This document shows positions 25,134-33,289 of a stretch of 64,000 bases of DNA, in pieces. Every line of letters starts with the position of its first letter. Position 1 is the stretch's first letter. Source of the DNA: [Ruminococcus] torques ATCC 27756 (GTDB taxonomy: Bacteria > Bacillota > Clostridia > Lachnospirales > Lachnospiraceae). Where the stretch lies: positions 615,772 through 679,771 of the forward strand of contig NZ_DS264345.1 of the NCBI RefSeq assembly GCF_000153925.1, read 5' to 3'. Below the pieces are notes generated by a model. It saw nothing but the letters and a program-made list of their open reading frames with translations. It did not search any database and had not been told where the DNA came from. A program made the translations under genes and the position numbers.

Positions 25134-26600
25134 CTAATTTTCCCTGATTTCCTCAAGTACCTCTGCGATCAGCGTTCTTTCATCCATCGGGTATTTGACT
25201 CCTTTGATCTCCTGATAATCTTCATGACCTTTTCCGGCCAATACGATCACATCTCCCGACTGACCATGTTCGATGGCATATTTGATCGCTTCTTTTCTGT
25301 CGCAGATCTCCACATATGCCCCGTCAGTCTTTGCGATTCCGACTTTGATATCATTGATAATCTCCTGTGGTTCTTCAAAACGCGGATTATCCGAAGTAAT
25401 GATCGTAAGATCCGCCAGACGTCCCGACACTTCGCCCATCTCATATCTTCTGTCTTTTGAACGGTTTCCGCCACATCCGAACACACATACAAGACGTTTC
25501 GGTTCATATTCTTTCAGTGTTGTCAGCAGGCTCTCCAGACTCATCGCATTATGTGCATAATCGATCATCAGCGTAAAATCATCCGATACTTTTATCATCT
25601 CAATACGCCCTTTGACATGCGCTGTTTTAAGCGCTTCTGTTATTTTCTCAGACGGAACACCGAAATGACGGCACACCGCGATCGCAGTCAGCGAATTATA
25701 CACGCTGAATTTTCCGGGGATATCGATCTCCACATCAAAATCAGCCTTCCCCGCCACATGATACGAAACGCCTAAATATCCCGGCTTCGATACGAGATTT
25801 ACATTCTCCGCTCTCAGATCCGCTTTCGGCGAAAAACCGAAAGTTTCCACTTTACATGTCGCGCCGCGGAAAATATCTGCATAATAAGGATCGTCTATAT
25901 TGGCAATGCCAAGTTTGCACTGTTGAAACAGCATTGCTTTGCACCGTTTATAATCTTCAAAGTCTTTATGTTCATTCGGACCGATATGATCTTTTCCGAG
26001 ATTCGTAAAAATACCGATCTCAAACGGAATTCCCGCCGTTCTGTGAAGCATAAGTCCCTGAGAGGAAACTTCCATAACAACACTGTCGCAGCCTTCTTCA
26101 ACCATCTGTGCAAAGTACTGCTGGATCGTAAACGATTCCGGCGTCGTATTTGCCGCAGGGATCTTCCGATCTCCGATGATCGCTTCGATCGTACCGATAA
26201 GTCCTACTTTATGTCCGACACCTTCTAAGATAGACCGGATCAGATATGTTGTCGTCGTCTTTCCTTTCGTTCCGGTAATTCCGATCACTTTCAGCTTCTC
26301 TGCCGGATATCCGAAATACGCCGCAGACATCAGCGCCAGCGCATATCTCGTATTTTCCGCTTTGATCACCGTCACCCCTTTCGGTGCCTCGATATCCCGT
26401 TCTGCTATAATCGCCGCCGCGCCTTTTTTTGCCACATCCGAAACATATTGATGCCCGTCAAAAACCGCTCCGCTGATACAGACAAAAACAGATCCGCTTT
26501 CTACTTTTCTCGAGTCATTGGCAAGCGTTGTCACTTCTGTTTCGACACTGCCTTGAACAACCTCATATTCTAACCGTTCTAATAATTTGCTTAATTTCAT
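25134..26600 (-). CDS. murE: UDP-MurNAc-tripeptide synthetase (meso-DAP type)
   Basis: This cytoplasmic ligase adds the third amino acid to UDP-MurNAc-L-Ala-D-Glu in peptidoglycan synthesis. It has 488 residues from ATG 26600, chosen because GGAGGG lies 6 nt before. The long upstream frame lacks a ribosome site and covers the promoter. The ATP site is GITGTKGKTTTT near 107-118. TPESFTIQ and DYAHNAMSLE follow. The motif SDNPRFE near 402 is the DNPR form that marks meso-diaminopimelate specificity. It is the first gene of an eleven-gene operon. Confidence 0.95.
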   Translation of the reverse strand: MKLSKLLERLEYEVVQGSVETEVTTLANDSRKVESGSVFVCISGAVFDGHQYVSDVAKKGAAAIIAERDIEAPKGVTVIKAENTRYALALMSAAYFGYPAEKLKVIGITGTKGKTTTTYLIRSILEGVGHKVGLIGTIEAIIGDRKIPAANTTPESFTIQQYFAQMVEEGCDSVVMEVSSQGLMLHRTAGIPFEIGIFTNLGKDHIGPNEHKDFEDYKRCKAMLFQQCKLGIANIDDPYYADIFRGATCKVETFGFSPKADLRAENVNLVSKPGYLGVSYHVAGKADFDVEIDIPGKFSVYNSLTAIAVCRHFGVPSEKITEALKTAHVKGRIEMIKVSDDFTLMIDYAHNAMSLESLLTTLKEYEPKRLVCVFGCGGNRSKDRRYEMGEVSGRLADLTIITSDNPRFEEPQEIINDIKVGIAKTDGAYVEICDRKEAIKYAIEHGQSGDVIVLAGKGHEDYQEIKGVKYPMDERTLIAEVLEEIREN

Positions 26601-26656
26601 ACTCAGCCCTCCCGATTTTATTTTCCTTTTGAAAATCGACCTTTTGACACCTTTAT

Positions 26657-26685
26657 AGAATAACACAAGAAGCGTTTTGTTGCAA
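26657..26685 (-). promoter_or_regulatory. Promoter of the murE-thiN operon
   Basis: On the minus strand: TTGCAA (26680-26685), 17-bp spacer, TATTCT (26657-26662), 57 bp before murE. The -35 hexamer is its own reverse complement and is the same six bases used by the divergent promoter. Confidence 0.55.
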
Positions 26686-26708
26686 AACAAACGTTTTTAC
26701 TATATAAT
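26680..26708 (+). promoter_or_regulatory. Promoter of the amino-acid symporter gene
   Basis: TTGCAA (26680-26685), 17-bp spacer, perfect TATAAT (26703-26708). Transcription would start about 150 bp before the gene, leaving a leader that contains an inverted repeat ATTTTCGGTG/CACCGAAAT (about 26724-26771). Confidence 0.65.
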
Positions 26709-26864
26709 TAACCGGTATGTATGCATTTTCGGTGACATCAGTCCCGCTTTGTCGTTCTCACACCGAAATGTATCTAAACTGTCTGCATTCGCAGTACGCG
26801 ATCGTCAATCATATAAGCGATATTGACACAGCAAACATGACTTTAGGAAAGAGAGGGAAAACTA

Positions 26865-28280
26865 TTGTTCACAGATTTTATTACAAACATGATCAACTCG
26901 CTGAGCGAGCTGCTCTACAGCCACATTTTGATCATACTGCTTCTCGGAGCGGGAATCTTCTTTACGATCAAAACAAAATTCGTACAGATCCGTATGTTTA
27001 TCGAATCTCTCCGCGTTGTCGCACAGCCGGGCAGCGATAAGAACGGACTTTCTTCCTTTCAGGCTCTTATGGTATCAACCGCTTCCAGAGTCGGAACAGG
27101 AAACATCGCCGGAATCTCAACAGCGATCTGTCTTGGCGGATCAGGCGCAGTGTTCTGGATGTGGCTTACGGCTATTCTCGGAAGCGCATCTGCATTTATC
27201 GAAAGTACGCTTGCTCAAATTTACAAACACAAAGCAAAGGACGGAAGTTCTTACGGAGGACCTGCATATTATATTCAGGCCGCTTTGAAGAAGCGTTGGA
27301 TCGGCGTCCTTTTCGCAGTTGTTTTGATCCTGACTTATATGGGCGGATTCAACCTTGTAGCTTCATTTAATATTGCGGATTCCTTCCGTGTCTATTCTTT
27401 CTTCAATCCGGAATGGACTCCGCTCATTGTCGGAGCGATCCTTGCGGTTGTATTTGCTTTGGCTGTATTCGGAGGAAGTAAAAAGATCTCACAGATTACG
27501 GAAGTGCTTGTTCCGGTTATGGGTATCTTTTACCTTGCAGTTTCTTTATTCATCATCCTGAAACATTATCGGCTTGTTCCTGTAATGTTCACAAGCATTT
27601 TCAATAATGCATTTGACGTACAGGCCATCTTCGGAGGGTTTGCCGGATCCTGCGTTATGCACGGTATCAAAAGAGGACTGTTCTCCAACGAAGCCGGTGT
27701 CGGTTCTGCTCCGAATGCAGCGGCAAGCGCGGCAGTTTCCCATCCGGTAAAACAAGGACTTGTGCAGATGCTTTCTGTATTCATCGACACTATCCTGATC
27801 TGCTCCGCAACAGCGTTCATGCTTCTTTGTTCCGGCGTAGAGCCGACTTCTAAATTGGCAGGAATGCCGTGGGTTCAGGCAGCGGCTTCCAGCTCGCTTG
27901 GCGGTTTCGGTACGATCTTTATTACGATCGCACTTTGCCTGTTTGCCTTTACAACGCTGATCGGAAACTTCTACTATGCGGAAATGGGGCTGAAATTCCT
28001 CTGCGGCAGAAAACCGCCGAAAGCAGTGATCAATACATTTCGTATTATCGCCGCCGCCATCGTACTTGCAGGCGCGACAATGGAATTCAGCATCGTATGG
28101 AACACAGCGGACGTACTGATGGGATTGATGGCTTTAATCAACCTTCCTGTCATCCTCATCTTATGCAAACCGGCAATTCAGGCTATGAACGACTATACAA
28201 AGCAGAAAAAAGCCGGAAAAGATCCAGTCTTTAAAGCTGCCGATATCCAGTTAAAAGACAAAACAGATTTTTGGAATTAA
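26865..28280 (+). CDS. Sodium:alanine/glycine symporter (AgcS family)
   Basis: This inner-membrane carrier takes up alanine or glycine with sodium. It has 471 residues and about 11 hydrophobic segments. Family stretches are FQALMVSTASRVGTGNIAGI near 65-84 and SNEAGVGSAPNAAASA near 273-288. The predicted start is TTG at 26865 with GAGGGA 6 nt upstream; an ATG eight codons later is the alternative. Alone in its transcription unit and divergent from murE. Alanine is the first wall-peptide residue, so shared control with murE makes sense, though this is inference. Confidence 0.93.
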   Translation: MFTDFITNMINSLSELLYSHILIILLLGAGIFFTIKTKFVQIRMFIESLRVVAQPGSDKNGLSSFQALMVSTASRVGTGNIAGISTAICLGGSGAVFWMWLTAILGSASAFIESTLAQIYKHKAKDGSSYGGPAYYIQAALKKRWIGVLFAVVLILTYMGGFNLVASFNIADSFRVYSFFNPEWTPLIVGAILAVVFALAVFGGSKKISQITEVLVPVMGIFYLAVSLFIILKHYRLVPVMFTSIFNNAFDVQAIFGGFAGSCVMHGIKRGLFSNEAGVGSAPNAAASAAVSHPVKQGLVQMLSVFIDTILICSATAFMLLCSGVEPTSKLAGMPWVQAAASSSLGGFGTIFITIALCLFAFTTLIGNFYYAEMGLKFLCGRKPPKAVINTFRIIAAAIVLAGATMEFSIVWNTADVLMGLMALINLPVILILCKPAIQAMNDYTKQKKAGKDPVFKAADIQLKDKTDFWN

Positions 28281-28285
28281 AGAGA

Positions 28286-28320
28286 AACCGGGACAGTCGA
28301 TCTGACTTTCCCGGTTTTTG
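28286..28320 (+). terminator. Terminator of the symporter gene
   Basis: AAACCGGG (28286-28293) pairs with CCCGGTTT (28311-28318), followed by a T-run. Confidence 0.85.
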
Positions 28321-28360
28321 AATATTGAACACTTTTTATTTATATCGTTGTTTTCTTATT

Positions 28361-30250
28361 TTATAACTCTGTTATTTTCTTGCATACATATCTTAAGATC
28401 TTTCTCAAGTCTTCGATCGTTACTTTTTCGTCTCCTGTCACATCTCCGGCTTTCATCTGTGTTTCCGTCAAATTGGTCTTTTTACAGATATATCTCAACG
28501 CAGTGCGGACGTCTCCGACATCGACTTTACTGTTGGCATCCACATCGCCTCTGATATAGTCCTGCGGCTGAGTCATCTCATCGATTTTTGCAAGAAGTGT
28601 TTCACACTTTGTTTTTACTTCTGCAAGAATTGTCTTCTCTTCTTCCGCTGCATTTTCAACTGCTGTTACCGCGTCTTTCAATGTGTTTTGCACTAACGCT
28701 CTGTCTGTAACCTTTACTGTGTCCACAGACAGATGCGAGATCCTTTTCTGAAGGTCGGAACAAGGATTGATCGTTATTTTGCAGCTTGTACTGTTTCCTC
28801 TGCGATCCTCTGCTATGATCGTGTACTCTTTCTTCCGATTATTTTGATTATCTGCGGAAAGAGAAATTTCCGTTCCTGCTTCTTGTTTCCCGTTTACAGT
28901 CACAGATGCAAGATCGTTGTCAGCGTCTCTTACCGTTATCTTTTGTGTAGCGTAATAATTTCCACCGTTTTCCACTCCCTCAATAACCGGAGCTGTCCCC
29001 TTCGGCTCTTCATACTCTGCTGAAGCGATCTTCAAAACAGAGTTATCTCCTGTTCCATACAAATCTTTCGTCCGTCCGTCATAGGCAAAAGTAATAGCAT
29101 CATCATAATAAACAGTATTAAATACATAACCGTTTTCAACGCTTCCGTTGTTCTTATCCCATGCCATGAACAGTCCGCCGCGCTCTCCCGCTGTCCCGTC
29201 ATCGCTGTTCGTCACATCCACAAGATAATTTCCGTCTCCGATCGTCACGATATTCCACATATGCGGTCCTTCTCCCGTACCGCCTCTCATCATGCCGGTT
29301 ACGCTGCAGCAATTATATCCCGGATCAAGAAAATCGCTCATATCGCATAAATACTGAAATGCTTTTGCATATCCCTCGCATACAACATTCGTACTTTCAT
29401 CTCCGTCAAATACATAGATCATCTGCCACGGATCTCCGTAAGCGACACCCGGTTTCACAGCATCATAATTATACGATGTCAGATCACAGATTTCTTCTTT
29501 ATAAGATTCCATCTTCTCATAATCTTTTTCGGCTTTATGCTTCTCTATGATTTTTCGCGCATTCTCCGCCGCCGAACTGGCTGCCCCTGTCTTCTTGCTG
29601 TCAACCGTACACTTCGTCTTGTATTGCTGTTCGATTTCCGGTCCCGCATAAGCATCCGCAGCCGGGAAATTTATATCAATCTCCACAACTTCCCGTCCCG
29701 AAATTCTGCCGTTAAACCATGTGGACGCCGTTTTATTATACCAGTACAAATCATACGGACAGTCCGCAAGAAGCGCCGCAATCACTTTACTTAAACTAAA
29801 TCCTTTAAATGCGCCGCCTTCATATGTAATCCCCTGCCCCGCAACGGAAAGCGTAAATTTCGTAGATACATACTGTCCTGACGGTTCGCTTCCGTCCGCC
29901 GCTTTTCCGTCCGCGATATTAGCGGCTATTTTTTTCAGTTCATTATATACATATTTGTCCGCTCCGGTTAAAACATTCTGCCCGATATTGCCGTAAACTG
30001 CAGGCGTACGATAGCTTTCGCTCTCTTCACCGTAAAATGTCTGTTCTACATACTGAGCAAACAACTCCTCGTTTCCGGGAACTTGATCCGCTCTCGGAAT
30101 GATGCTCTCTCCTTGAATCTGAGCAACTTTACTATCTACTGTAAGTTCCTCTGCCTGAACTGTTTCCGTCATTCCTGCCGCCATCGGCGATGTCACAAGC
30201 ATTGCCGATGCAAGAACAAGACTGACCCCGCCTCGTACTTCCTTTTTCAT
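28361..30250 (-). CDS. Secreted transglutaminase-like protein with dockerin domain
   Basis: This is a 629-residue exported protein. A signal peptide spans about 1-35 from ATG 30250 (GGAGG 6 nt upstream). The middle holds a papain-like transglutaminase core with Cys in VVCEGYAKAFQYL, His in GPHMWNIV and Asp in YLVDVTNSDD. A bacterial Ig-like region follows. The last 60 residues are a type I dockerin: two calcium loops, GDVDANSKVDVGDVRTAL and GDVTGDEKVTIEDLRKIL. A dockerin would bind a cohesin on another surface protein; none is in the window. Substrate is unknown (protease, crosslinker or wall-peptide enzyme). Confidence 0.85.
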   Translation of the reverse strand: MKKEVRGGVSLVLASAMLVTSPMAAGMTETVQAEELTVDSKVAQIQGESIIPRADQVPGNEELFAQYVEQTFYGEESESYRTPAVYGNIGQNVLTGADKYVYNELKKIAANIADGKAADGSEPSGQYVSTKFTLSVAGQGITYEGGAFKGFSLSKVIAALLADCPYDLYWYNKTASTWFNGRISGREVVEIDINFPAADAYAGPEIEQQYKTKCTVDSKKTGAASSAAENARKIIEKHKAEKDYEKMESYKEEICDLTSYNYDAVKPGVAYGDPWQMIYVFDGDESTNVVCEGYAKAFQYLCDMSDFLDPGYNCCSVTGMMRGGTGEGPHMWNIVTIGDGNYLVDVTNSDDGTAGERGGLFMAWDKNNGSVENGYVFNTVYYDDAITFAYDGRTKDLYGTGDNSVLKIASAEYEEPKGTAPVIEGVENGGNYYATQKITVRDADNDLASVTVNGKQEAGTEISLSADNQNNRKKEYTIIAEDRRGNSTSCKITINPCSDLQKRISHLSVDTVKVTDRALVQNTLKDAVTAVENAAEEEKTILAEVKTKCETLLAKIDEMTQPQDYIRGDVDANSKVDVGDVRTALRYICKKTNLTETQMKAGDVTGDEKVTIEDLRKILRYVCKKITEL

Positions 30251-30451
30251 TTTCCGCCTCCATAAACTTCTTCCATCTTTTTCCGTCTGCCTGTAAAACA
30301 CTTTACATGATTATGCAATTTTATCACAAATTCAGTTCACTTAAAAGATGATCGACACATCATTTTATTTTTTGTACATTATTTAAACATTTCTTTTGTT
30401 TTCATAATTTTTTCAAGAAACTTTTCTCCGGCTTATGTGCAATATAACGAA

Positions 30452-31120
30452 TCATCCCCATATCATCTCTATCACCCGCTCAAGATCTTCCGCTTGTTTC
30501 CATAGGAATTGTTTTACTTCTTCCGGAGGCTGCACAAGATCGGGAACAACGATCACGCGCATACCTGCCGCATGTGCCGATATTGCTCCTGAAGGCGCGT
30601 CTTCCAAAGCGACCGCATCTTCCGGCTCAATCCCGATACTTTTACACGCTTTCAGATAAATCTCCGGCGAAGGCTTTCCTTCCTTCACTGTATCCCCGAA
30701 CACTTTGCCGTCAAAATAATCGTACAATCCCGCTCTTTTCAAAGACTGCTCTGCGTGTATCTGCCGCGAAGACGTTGCAAGTCCGATCATACATCCATGA
30801 CTTTTTGCGGCATTCAGCAATTCCGGAGCGCCTTTTTTCACCGCTATTCCTTCTTTATCCGCAATCTTATAATAATATTCCCGTGTCATTTGCGCAAATC
30901 GATCCATCGGAAAATCCAAATCAACGTTCGTCTTGAAATATTCTGTCCGCCTCTTCAAGTTAAATCCGACTGTATTATAGATGTGATCTCCGAAGTTTTC
31001 ATATCCAAGTTCTTTTCCCGCATAATCCCAAGACCGTTTTACAACTTTTTCCGAGTCAAGAAGAAGTCCGTCCATGTCAAAAACCAGCCCCTTCACAGAG
31101 ACCGGTTTTTTCTTAATCAA
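30452..31120 (-). CDS. HAD hydrolase, beta-phosphoglucomutase-like
   Basis: This is a soluble HAD-superfamily phosphatase or phosphomutase, with the nucleophile motif [12 protein letters not shown] near the N end, a helical cap, GLATSSR for motif II, Lys in [12 protein letters not shown] and [12 protein letters not shown] for motif IV. The start is uncertain. A long frame from 31144 overlaps xpt by 32 nt; TTG at 31120 has GGAG about 8 nt before and fits better; a GTG near 31096 is possible. Motifs do not tell sugar-phosphate mutase from phosphatase. It follows xpt closely and is probably in its transcript. Confidence 0.85.
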   Translation of the reverse strand: MIKKKPVSVKGLVFDMDGLLLDSEKVVKRSWDYAGKELGYENFGDHIYNTVGFNLKRRTEYFKTNVDLDFPMDRFAQMTREYYYKIADKEGIAVKKGAPELLNAAKSHGCMIGLATSSRQIHAEQSLKRAGLYDYFDGKVFGDTVKEGKPSPEIYLKACKSIGIEPEDAVALEDAPSGAISAHAAGMRVIVVPDLVQPPEEVKQFLWKQAEDLERVIEMIWG

Positions 31121-31760
31121 GAGTCGCACTCCTGCACTGTTCACATTTTTCTGCGGGCTGCTCCGCCTCTTTTTGCTCTTCCTGGCTGCGAAACGTCACC
31201 GTTCCCGCCGCAGCATCCATTCCGTCAACGATTGCCAGAGACTCAAGCTGAAAACCGAGGTTGCGGATGATCCTTCCTCCCGACTGAAAGCCTTTTTCAA
31301 TCGCGATCCCGATTCCTTCTACTGTCGCGCCTGCGGACTGAACGATCTGGATCAATCCCTGAAGAGCGCATCCGTTCGCAAGAAAATCATCGATAATAAG
31401 AACATGATCTTCCGGCGTCAGGAATTTTTGAGATACGATCACATGATTTCTGCATTTGTGTGTAAATGACTCCACTTCCGCTACATACATTTCTCCGTCA
31501 AGATTGATACTCTGCGATTTCTTTGCAAACACAACCGGCACATCAAAATGCTGTGCCGCCACGCAGGCAATACCGATCCCCGACGCTTCGATCGTTAAAA
31601 TTTTATTAATCGGCTTTTTCGCAAAACGTCTCTTAAATTCAGCCCCCATCTGATCCAACAGCTTAATGTCCATCTGATGATTCAGGAAGCTGTCTACTTT
31701 CAATACGTTTCCTTCTTTCACAACCCCGTCTTTTACAATGCGTTCTTCTAAAAAATTCAT
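31113..31760 (-). CDS. xpt: Xanthine phosphoribosyltransferase
   Basis: This enzyme salvages xanthine to XMP with PRPP. It has 215 residues, slightly longer than the usual 190-195 because of an acidic, Cys-containing tail ([16 protein letters not shown]). Family features are a FLNHQMD stretch near 27, [10 protein letters not shown] near 58, and the PRPP loop [14 protein letters not shown] near 127-140. Many Firmicutes xpt genes carry a purine riboswitch. Here only about 45 bp separate it from the next gene and no such fold is seen. Confidence 0.95.
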   Translation of the reverse strand: MNFLEERIVKDGVVKEGNVLKVDSFLNHQMDIKLLDQMGAEFKRRFAKKPINKILTIEASGIGIACVAAQHFDVPVVFAKKSQSINLDGEMYVAEVESFTHKCRNHVIVSQKFLTPEDHVLIIDDFLANGCALQGLIQIVQSAGATVEGIGIAIEKGFQSGGRIIRNLGFQLESLAIVDGMDAAAGTVTFRSQEEQKEAEQPAEKCEQCRSATLD

Positions 31761-31806
31761 CTTCTGCTCCTCTCGTTTTCCTGCCTGTGCAGATTATTTT
31801 TCCATC

Positions 31807-32472
31807 TTATTCTTCCATATCGGTTCTTTCTTCTTCGTCGCCGCCTTCCGCCTTTTCATCAAATACACGGAACACTCTTCTTAATATACAGGAATTAATA
31901 AAAGCAAGAATACCTGTTCCCGCCAAGATCCAGACCGGGATCGTAAGCATAAGGATTCCCGTATTCCACCACGACAAAACAACCGCTCCGACTGTCAGCG
32001 CTGTCATCAAAATTGTATAAGGTAATTTTGCCACCGTTAAAAGGAGCGCATTTTTCAGCGTAGCCCCTATCGTATTTTCATATCTTGCAGTCAGCGCAAA
32101 TGAATAAATCGTTACTGAAATCAAAAAAAATGCAAGCAGTAAAAAAATACTTTTAAACACCATTCCCAGTGTCCCCGGCATCATTTCCGATATTCTGTAA
32201 TCAACAAAACAAACGCCTCCGCACAAAAGCAATATAAGCCATATGATTGTACTTTGCTTAAAATTCAACTTAAATGCATGAAGAAACCCTTTAAATATAT
32301 AACCTTCTTCATTTTTTACAAGTTTCAGCATTACTGTATACAACGCTGTTGTCGATGCTCCGATCGTAATGATCGGCAGTGAGCAAACAAGCCACAAAAC
32401 ATTCAGACACACGATATCGCAAATCTTTGAAAGCACACGCATAATACCGCTGTCAGTAACATCACCCCGCAT
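31807..32472 (-). CDS. YesL-like membrane protein (DUF624)
   Basis: This 221-residue membrane protein has five or six helices: about 18-40, 70-90, 105-125, 140-160 and 165-190. The N end with the conserved LSKICDIVCLNVLWLVCSLPIITIGASTTALYTV pattern is typical of DUF624/YesL, often found with sugar ABC transporters, which are absent here. The tail is acidic (GGDEEERTDMEE). Function is unknown. It is followed by xpt after 46 bp, on the same strand. Confidence 0.88.
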   Translation of the reverse strand: MRGDVTDSGIMRVLSKICDIVCLNVLWLVCSLPIITIGASTTALYTVMLKLVKNEEGYIFKGFLHAFKLNFKQSTIIWLILLLCGGVCFVDYRISEMMPGTLGMVFKSIFLLLAFFLISVTIYSFALTARYENTIGATLKNALLLTVAKLPYTILMTALTVGAVVLSWWNTGILMLTIPVWILAGTGILAFINSCILRRVFRVFDEKAEGGDEEERTDMEE

Positions 32473-32517
32473 GATCCGCCTCCCGTTTTTTCTATTGTAA
32501 ACTACAGTATAGCACAG

Positions 32518-32542
32518 AAAAGCCTGTATAGCACAGGCTTTT
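32518..32542. terminator. Hairpin between yesL-like gene and tRNA-Gly
   Basis: AAAAGCCTGT (32518-32527) and ACAGGCTTTT (32533-32542) form a perfect 10-bp stem. On the minus strand it would end the tRNA-Gly transcript. Confidence 0.7.
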
Positions 32543-32708
32543 CACATCTTCTTTCGGATAATCACCGGAAGCGATAAAAGATGCGTTCCGGAATCGCAAG
32601 CAGCCGTCAAGTTCCCAGGCAAGTCCGGGATTCGGCTCTTCGCCGTTACAAAAAAACAGTCCAACCACAACGGCTGAAACCGGCTGAACTGTTACGATAA
32701 AAAAATAG
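32543..32708. repeat. Structured intergenic repeat carrying the motif shared with 4700
   Basis: It contains CGGCTGAACTGTTACG (32681-32696), whose complement shares the 12-mer AACAGTTCAGCC with the branched element at 4700-4711. AACAGTCCAACC (about 32655-32666) can pair with it over 10 of 12 positions. On the minus strand a frame is open across most of the segment but has no ribosome site. I read it as an interspersed repeat downstream of the tRNA. Confidence 0.45.
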
Positions 32709-32779
32709 AGCGGGTGATGGGAATCGAACCCACGTATCCAGCTTGGAAGGCTGGTGTTCTACCATTGAACTACACCCGC
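32709..32779 (-). tRNA. tRNA-Gly (anticodon TCC)
   Basis: Full cloverleaf on the minus strand: acceptor GCGGGTG/CACCCGC, D arm with AGAAC, anticodon stem CCAGC/GCTGG around CTTCCAA, and T arm TGGGTTCGATTCCCA. Discriminator T at 32709. CCA is not encoded. Confidence 0.97.
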
Positions 32780-32800
32780 GTCATCTCTGACACAAGTAGT

Positions 32801-32829
32801 ATACTACCACATGATAAAGATAATTGCAA
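32801..32829 (-). promoter_or_regulatory. tRNA-Gly promoter
   Basis: On the minus strand: TTGCAA (32824-32829), 17-bp spacer, TAGTAT (32801-32806), just before the tRNA. Confidence 0.6.
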
Positions 32830-32863
32830 GAACTTTTTTACTTTTTTTATTTTATTTTTTTAT

Positions 32864-32892
32864 TTGCTTTTTTATTGAATCTTTGTTATAAG
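32864..32892 (+). promoter_or_regulatory. Promoter of the 80-aa conserved small gene
   Basis: TTGCTT (32864-32869), 17-bp spacer, TATAAG (32887-32892). Confidence 0.5.
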
Positions 32893-32965
32893 ATTAAATA
32901 GATTTTCACAAATCGAAATCATATAAAGGAAAATATTCCGAATAACCAAAAAGGAGTTGTGTTAC

Positions 32966-33208
32966 TTGAATTTATCACAAATCGCACGTTTACAAGCTTT
33001 AAAAAAACATCTGGAAACTTTTCGTAAAAATCACCCGAAATTTCCTTCTTTTTTGAACGCGGTGTCTCATAACGCTTTGGAAGAAGGCACAGTGATCGAA
33101 ATCAGCGTCACATCGCCTTCCGATAAAAATTATGTTACAAACATAAAATTGAGGCAAGATGATCTGGACTTTCTTCGCGAACTGCAGTCTCTGAATTCCA
33201 AATCATAA
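32966..33208 (+). CDS. Small conserved protein of unknown function (80 aa)
   Basis: The 80-residue soluble protein begins with an amphipathic helix (LSQIARLQALKKHLETFRKNHPKF) followed by a probable beta strand region (EGTVIEISVTSP, YVTNIKLRQDDLDFLREL). I chose TTG at 32966 because AAGGAG lies 9 nt before; a TTG at 32957 is too close. It has its own promoter and terminator. I do not recognise a named family. Its clean expression signals and non-hydrophobic, well-balanced composition support a real gene. Confidence 0.7.
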   Translation: MNLSQIARLQALKKHLETFRKNHPKFPSFLNAVSHNALEEGTVIEISVTSPSDKNYVTNIKLRQDDLDFLRELQSLNSKS

Positions 33209-33237
33209 TTTCCCGGCGAAGGGCCGCACATCAGCAA

Positions 33238-33275
33238 AAACCGGAAGCGCCAAAAGGCACATTCCGGTTTTTTGT
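33238..33275 (+). terminator. Terminator of the small conserved gene
   Basis: AAACCGGAA (33238-33246) pairs with TTCCGGTTT (33262-33270), with a few inner pairs, then a T-run. Confidence 0.85.
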
Positions 33276-33289
33276 TTTATCTGTTTTAT

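Noticed and set aside
31761-31806. Purine riboswitch before xpt
   Set aside because: The gap is only 46 bp, too short for the fold, and no conserved core bases are seen.
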